Shown here piece after piece: positions 52,244 through 54,123 of a DNA stretch of 54,123 nt (position 1 is its first letter; every line of letters starts with the position of its first letter). The stretch covers positions 1 through 54,123 of the forward strand of contig JAUIMB010000011.1 of NCBI GenBank assembly GCA_030432635.1, given 5' to 3'. The translations under genes were made by a program, and so were the position numbers. Origin of the DNA: Bacteroidia bacterium (GTDB lineage Bacteria; Bacteroidota; Bacteroidia; Flavobacteriales; Flavobacteriaceae). The notes under the pieces are model-generated. The model had not been told where the DNA came from. It made no database searches and saw only the letters and a program-made list of their open reading frames with translations.

Positions 52244-52930
52244 ATGAGAGTATCTATGACATTAGTTATGTTTGTGTGTATGTTTTCAGCGTTTGCTCAA
52301 GAACCTGAAGCTTACTTCGACTTCCAAATCGCAAAACATCTTAAGGCATATAAAACACAATCTGAAGCTGCCATCCTAAATGATGACGCACAATATGCTG
52401 AGGTTTTATTTGATTCCCTTTTTGACTCGCATTTAAAAAACAGCTATATAGCCGACATAACCTTAAAAAAGGTCAATGGAGGAAGGGTAAAAACTTCAAA
52501 AATCAATAATTCGTTCCTATTAATTACAAAGTCAGCTTGGGAGCAAATAGATGACAAGGAAATTGAAGCTGTCAATCGTTTGGCAAAAATGTACAAAGGA
52601 CAAATTGATGTTGTCGTGCTATTTTGGTCATCTAGACTCATCGCAAAACAACGTGGTAGAGGTTATAGTTCACTTGTTGACGTGACCTATGTTGATGAGC
52701 GTGAGAACAATGCCAATCATATTATTGCACCATTTAAGCATTCTTTTGGAGCACCTGCGTGTTTCTTTATTTCAGAAGATAAAAAACTATTGAAGATTGA
52801 CAGGAAGTTTACTGCAAACTTGAGTACTGATGACCCTAAACTTGCTCTTGAATCGGCACATCAACAAATCAAGATGATTCTCTTCGATGACAAACAAACC
52901 AGTGCCGGAATTCTAACAACAATCAATTAA
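52244..52930 (+). CDS. Exported thioredoxin-like-fold protein without CxxC
   Basis: The 228-residue protein has a signal peptide (LVMFVCMFSAFAQ). The central part, SFLLITKSAWEQIDDKEI followed by VNRLAKMYKGQIDVVVLFW, has the strand-helix order of TlpA/AhpC-type thioredoxin folds, and FGAPACFFISEDKKLL looks like the cis-proline strand region. The active-site CxxC is absent: the expected position reads SAWEQI, and the only mature-part cysteine lies in APACFF. It may therefore be a redox-inactive binding relative. A TATTTTTG box lies at 52177-52184. Assignment to the fold is inference from pattern. Confidence 0.65.
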   Translation: MRVSMTLVMFVCMFSAFAQEPEAYFDFQIAKHLKAYKTQSEAAILNDDAQYAEVLFDSLFDSHLKNSYIADITLKKVNGGRVKTSKINNSFLLITKSAWEQIDDKEIEAVNRLAKMYKGQIDVVVLFWSSRLIAKQRGRGYSSLVDVTYVDERENNANHIIAPFKHSFGAPACFFISEDKKLLKIDRKFTANLSTDDPKLALESAHQQIKMILFDDKQTSAGILTTIN

Positions 52931-52940
52931 ACAACACTTG

Positions 52941-54123
52941 TTAAAGCAATGGTGCCAAAAGTCTGCTAAAGGATTCTTTTAACCGATTATAGCTTGAACG
53001 CCTTTGCCATTGATCCGCATCAATTTTTTCAGAATCCTCAATATCCTTCATAAACTGCGACTTTAACAACTCGCTTTCTTCTTTATCATAGATCAGTGCA
53101 TTGATCTCGAAGTTGATATTGAAACTTCTATTATCCAAATTACAAGTACCTATAGTAGAAAAAACATCATCCACAACCATCGTTTTCGCATGCACAAAAC
53201 CCTTTCTATAACGCCATACCTCAACACCAGCTTCAAGTAAGGGTTGTATGTATGAGTTTGTGGCTTGCTCTGCAATCCAGCTATCAGATACTTTTGGAAT
53301 GATCAGCTTAACATCGACACCAATCTTTGAGGCAATCTGTAACGCTGTGATCACTTGATCATTAGGAATAAAGTAAGGCGTCGTGATATAAATGTAGCGT
53401 TCTGCATTGTTAATGGCTGTCAATATAGCTTCCATGATATTTGCCCAATCAGTATCAGGACCACTTGCAGCGATTTGAATGGCAACATTCTTTTCACAAT
53501 CGGTCTCAGGAAAATAGCTGTCCTTAATCTGTGTGGTTTGGTCGGTAACAAAATCCCATGTCGTTAAAAAATGAAACTGAAGTACCTTAGCTGCCTCACC
53601 ATATATTCTGAGATGTGTATCTCTCCAATATCTAGAATTTTCAGGTGTATTGACATAATTATCAGAAATATTAATGCCTCCTATATAACCTATTTTACCA
53701 TCTATAACCACAATTTTACGGTGGTTTCGGTAATTGGATTTCCCTGTGAGACTAGAAAATAGTACTGGCATGAATGGAAATTGCTGTATACCATGATCGT
53801 CTAACCTTTGTTTCATTTTCGAGGACAGCCGACTCCCAACATCATCATAGGTCAATTTTACTTCAATACCTTGTTGCGCTTTTTCACAGAGTATATCAAG
53901 GAATTGGGTTCCTATGCGATCATCTTTTATGATATAATACTCTACATGTATATGATGTTTTGCTTGTTTTAGATCTTCGAACAATCGTTTGAACTTCGTT
54001 TCACCATTGCGCAATATTTCTACGTCATTTCTAATAGTCAATGGAGATCTTTCACTTGTCTTCAAAAGCTTGACGAGTTTTATCTTGTCATCTAGTTGCT
54101 CATTGATTGCTCGCAAATCACCA
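52941..54123 (-). CDS. cls: Cardiolipin synthase, N-terminus beyond window edge
   Basis: The visible 394 codons carry two phospholipase D HKD motifs: NHRKIVVIDGKIGYIGG and VHAKTMVVDDVFSTIGTCNLDNRS. This defines cardiolipin synthase (Cls), which joins two phosphatidylglycerols in the inner membrane. Full-length Cls of this type is about 480 residues with two N-terminal membrane helices; those are missing because the gene continues past the right edge. The ATG at 54116 is internal. The gene is convergent with the thioredoxin-like gene, with 10 nt between stops. Confidence 0.92.
   Translation of the reverse strand, partial: GDLRAINEQLDDKIKLVKLLKTSERSPLTIRNDVEILRNGETKFKRLFEDLKQAKHHIHVEYYIIKDDRIGTQFLDILCEKAQQGIEVKLTYDDVGSRLSSKMKQRLDDHGIQQFPFMPVLFSSLTGKSNYRNHRKIVVIDGKIGYIGGINISDNYVNTPENSRYWRDTHLRIYGEAAKVLQFHFLTTWDFVTDQTTQIKDSYFPETDCEKNVAIQIAASGPDTDWANIMEAILTAINNAERYIYITTPYFIPNDQVITALQIASKIGVDVKLIIPKVSDSWIAEQATNSYIQPLLEAGVEVWRYRKGFVHAKTMVVDDVFSTIGTCNLDNRSFNINFEINALIYDKEESELLKSQFMKDIEDSEKIDADQWQRRSSYNRLKESFSRLLAPLL

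Overview
The window is a chromosomal segment from a member of the Flavobacteriaceae (Bacteroidota). The signs are: low GC content; promoter boxes of the Bacteroidota type (TTTG, about 20 nt, TAnnTTTG); weak or absent Shine-Dalgarno sequences; several secreted proteins with the type IX secretion (T9SS) C-terminal sorting domain; lipoproteins and TonB-dependent receptors; and ECF sigma/FecR pairs. The genus cannot be fixed from the sequence; a marine genus related to Winogradskyella or Psychroserpens is a guess. I see no transposase, phage gene, CRISPR array, tRNA or rRNA, so this looks like resident chromosome.

Layout. 1-1627 (-): N-terminal part of a large repeat-rich secreted adhesin that runs off the left edge, behind a long leader. 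1987-6628: histidine ammonia-lyase (-), a thioredoxin-fold lipoprotein (+) and the NAD(P)HX repair enzyme (-). 6738-11682 (+): thrABC, from aspartate to threonine, with a possible Thr/Ile-rich leader peptide ending exactly at the thrA start. 11930-18229 (+): gcvT, an SDR-type reductase, pterin carbinolamine dehydratase, a Prc-like protease, a secreted helical protein and a YebC-family factor. 18543-22425: a lipoprotein deiminase resembling bacterial peptidylarginine deiminase, a glycosyltransferase with a haem-binding protein, and a helical-repeat protein. 22569-26406: purB, a small membrane protein, then an ECF sigma/putative anti-sigma/two DUF4252 proteins operon (-). 26635-34260: an S41 protease lipoprotein and a complete cobalamin uptake locus, with riboswitch-btuB-btuG on one arm and btuFCD on the other. 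34366-38055 (+): four adjacent genes for exported proteins of unknown function. 38170-39493: rmuC broken by one extra A in a homopolymer. 39620-44629: a FecI/FecR/TonB-receptor regulon (-) and a divergent Asp-rich lipoprotein with an internal duplication. 44888-48124: three T9SS cargo proteins and an exported ankyrin protein. 48179-51291 (-): a short carB and rpmH. 51538-54123: a TPR membrane protein, an exported thioredoxin-like protein and a cardiolipin synthase cut by the right edge.

How the parts work together. The clearest integrated unit is the B12 locus: BtuG captures cobalamin at the surface, BtuB imports it across the outer membrane using TonB, BtuF carries it in the periplasm and BtuCD pumps it inward. 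The riboswitch lies only in the btuB-btuG transcript. The best candidates for something undescribed are the 34366-38055 cassette, the duplicated lipoprotein facing the FecI/FecR/receptor genes, the deiminase lipoprotein, and the leader architecture in front of thrA and of the giant adhesin.
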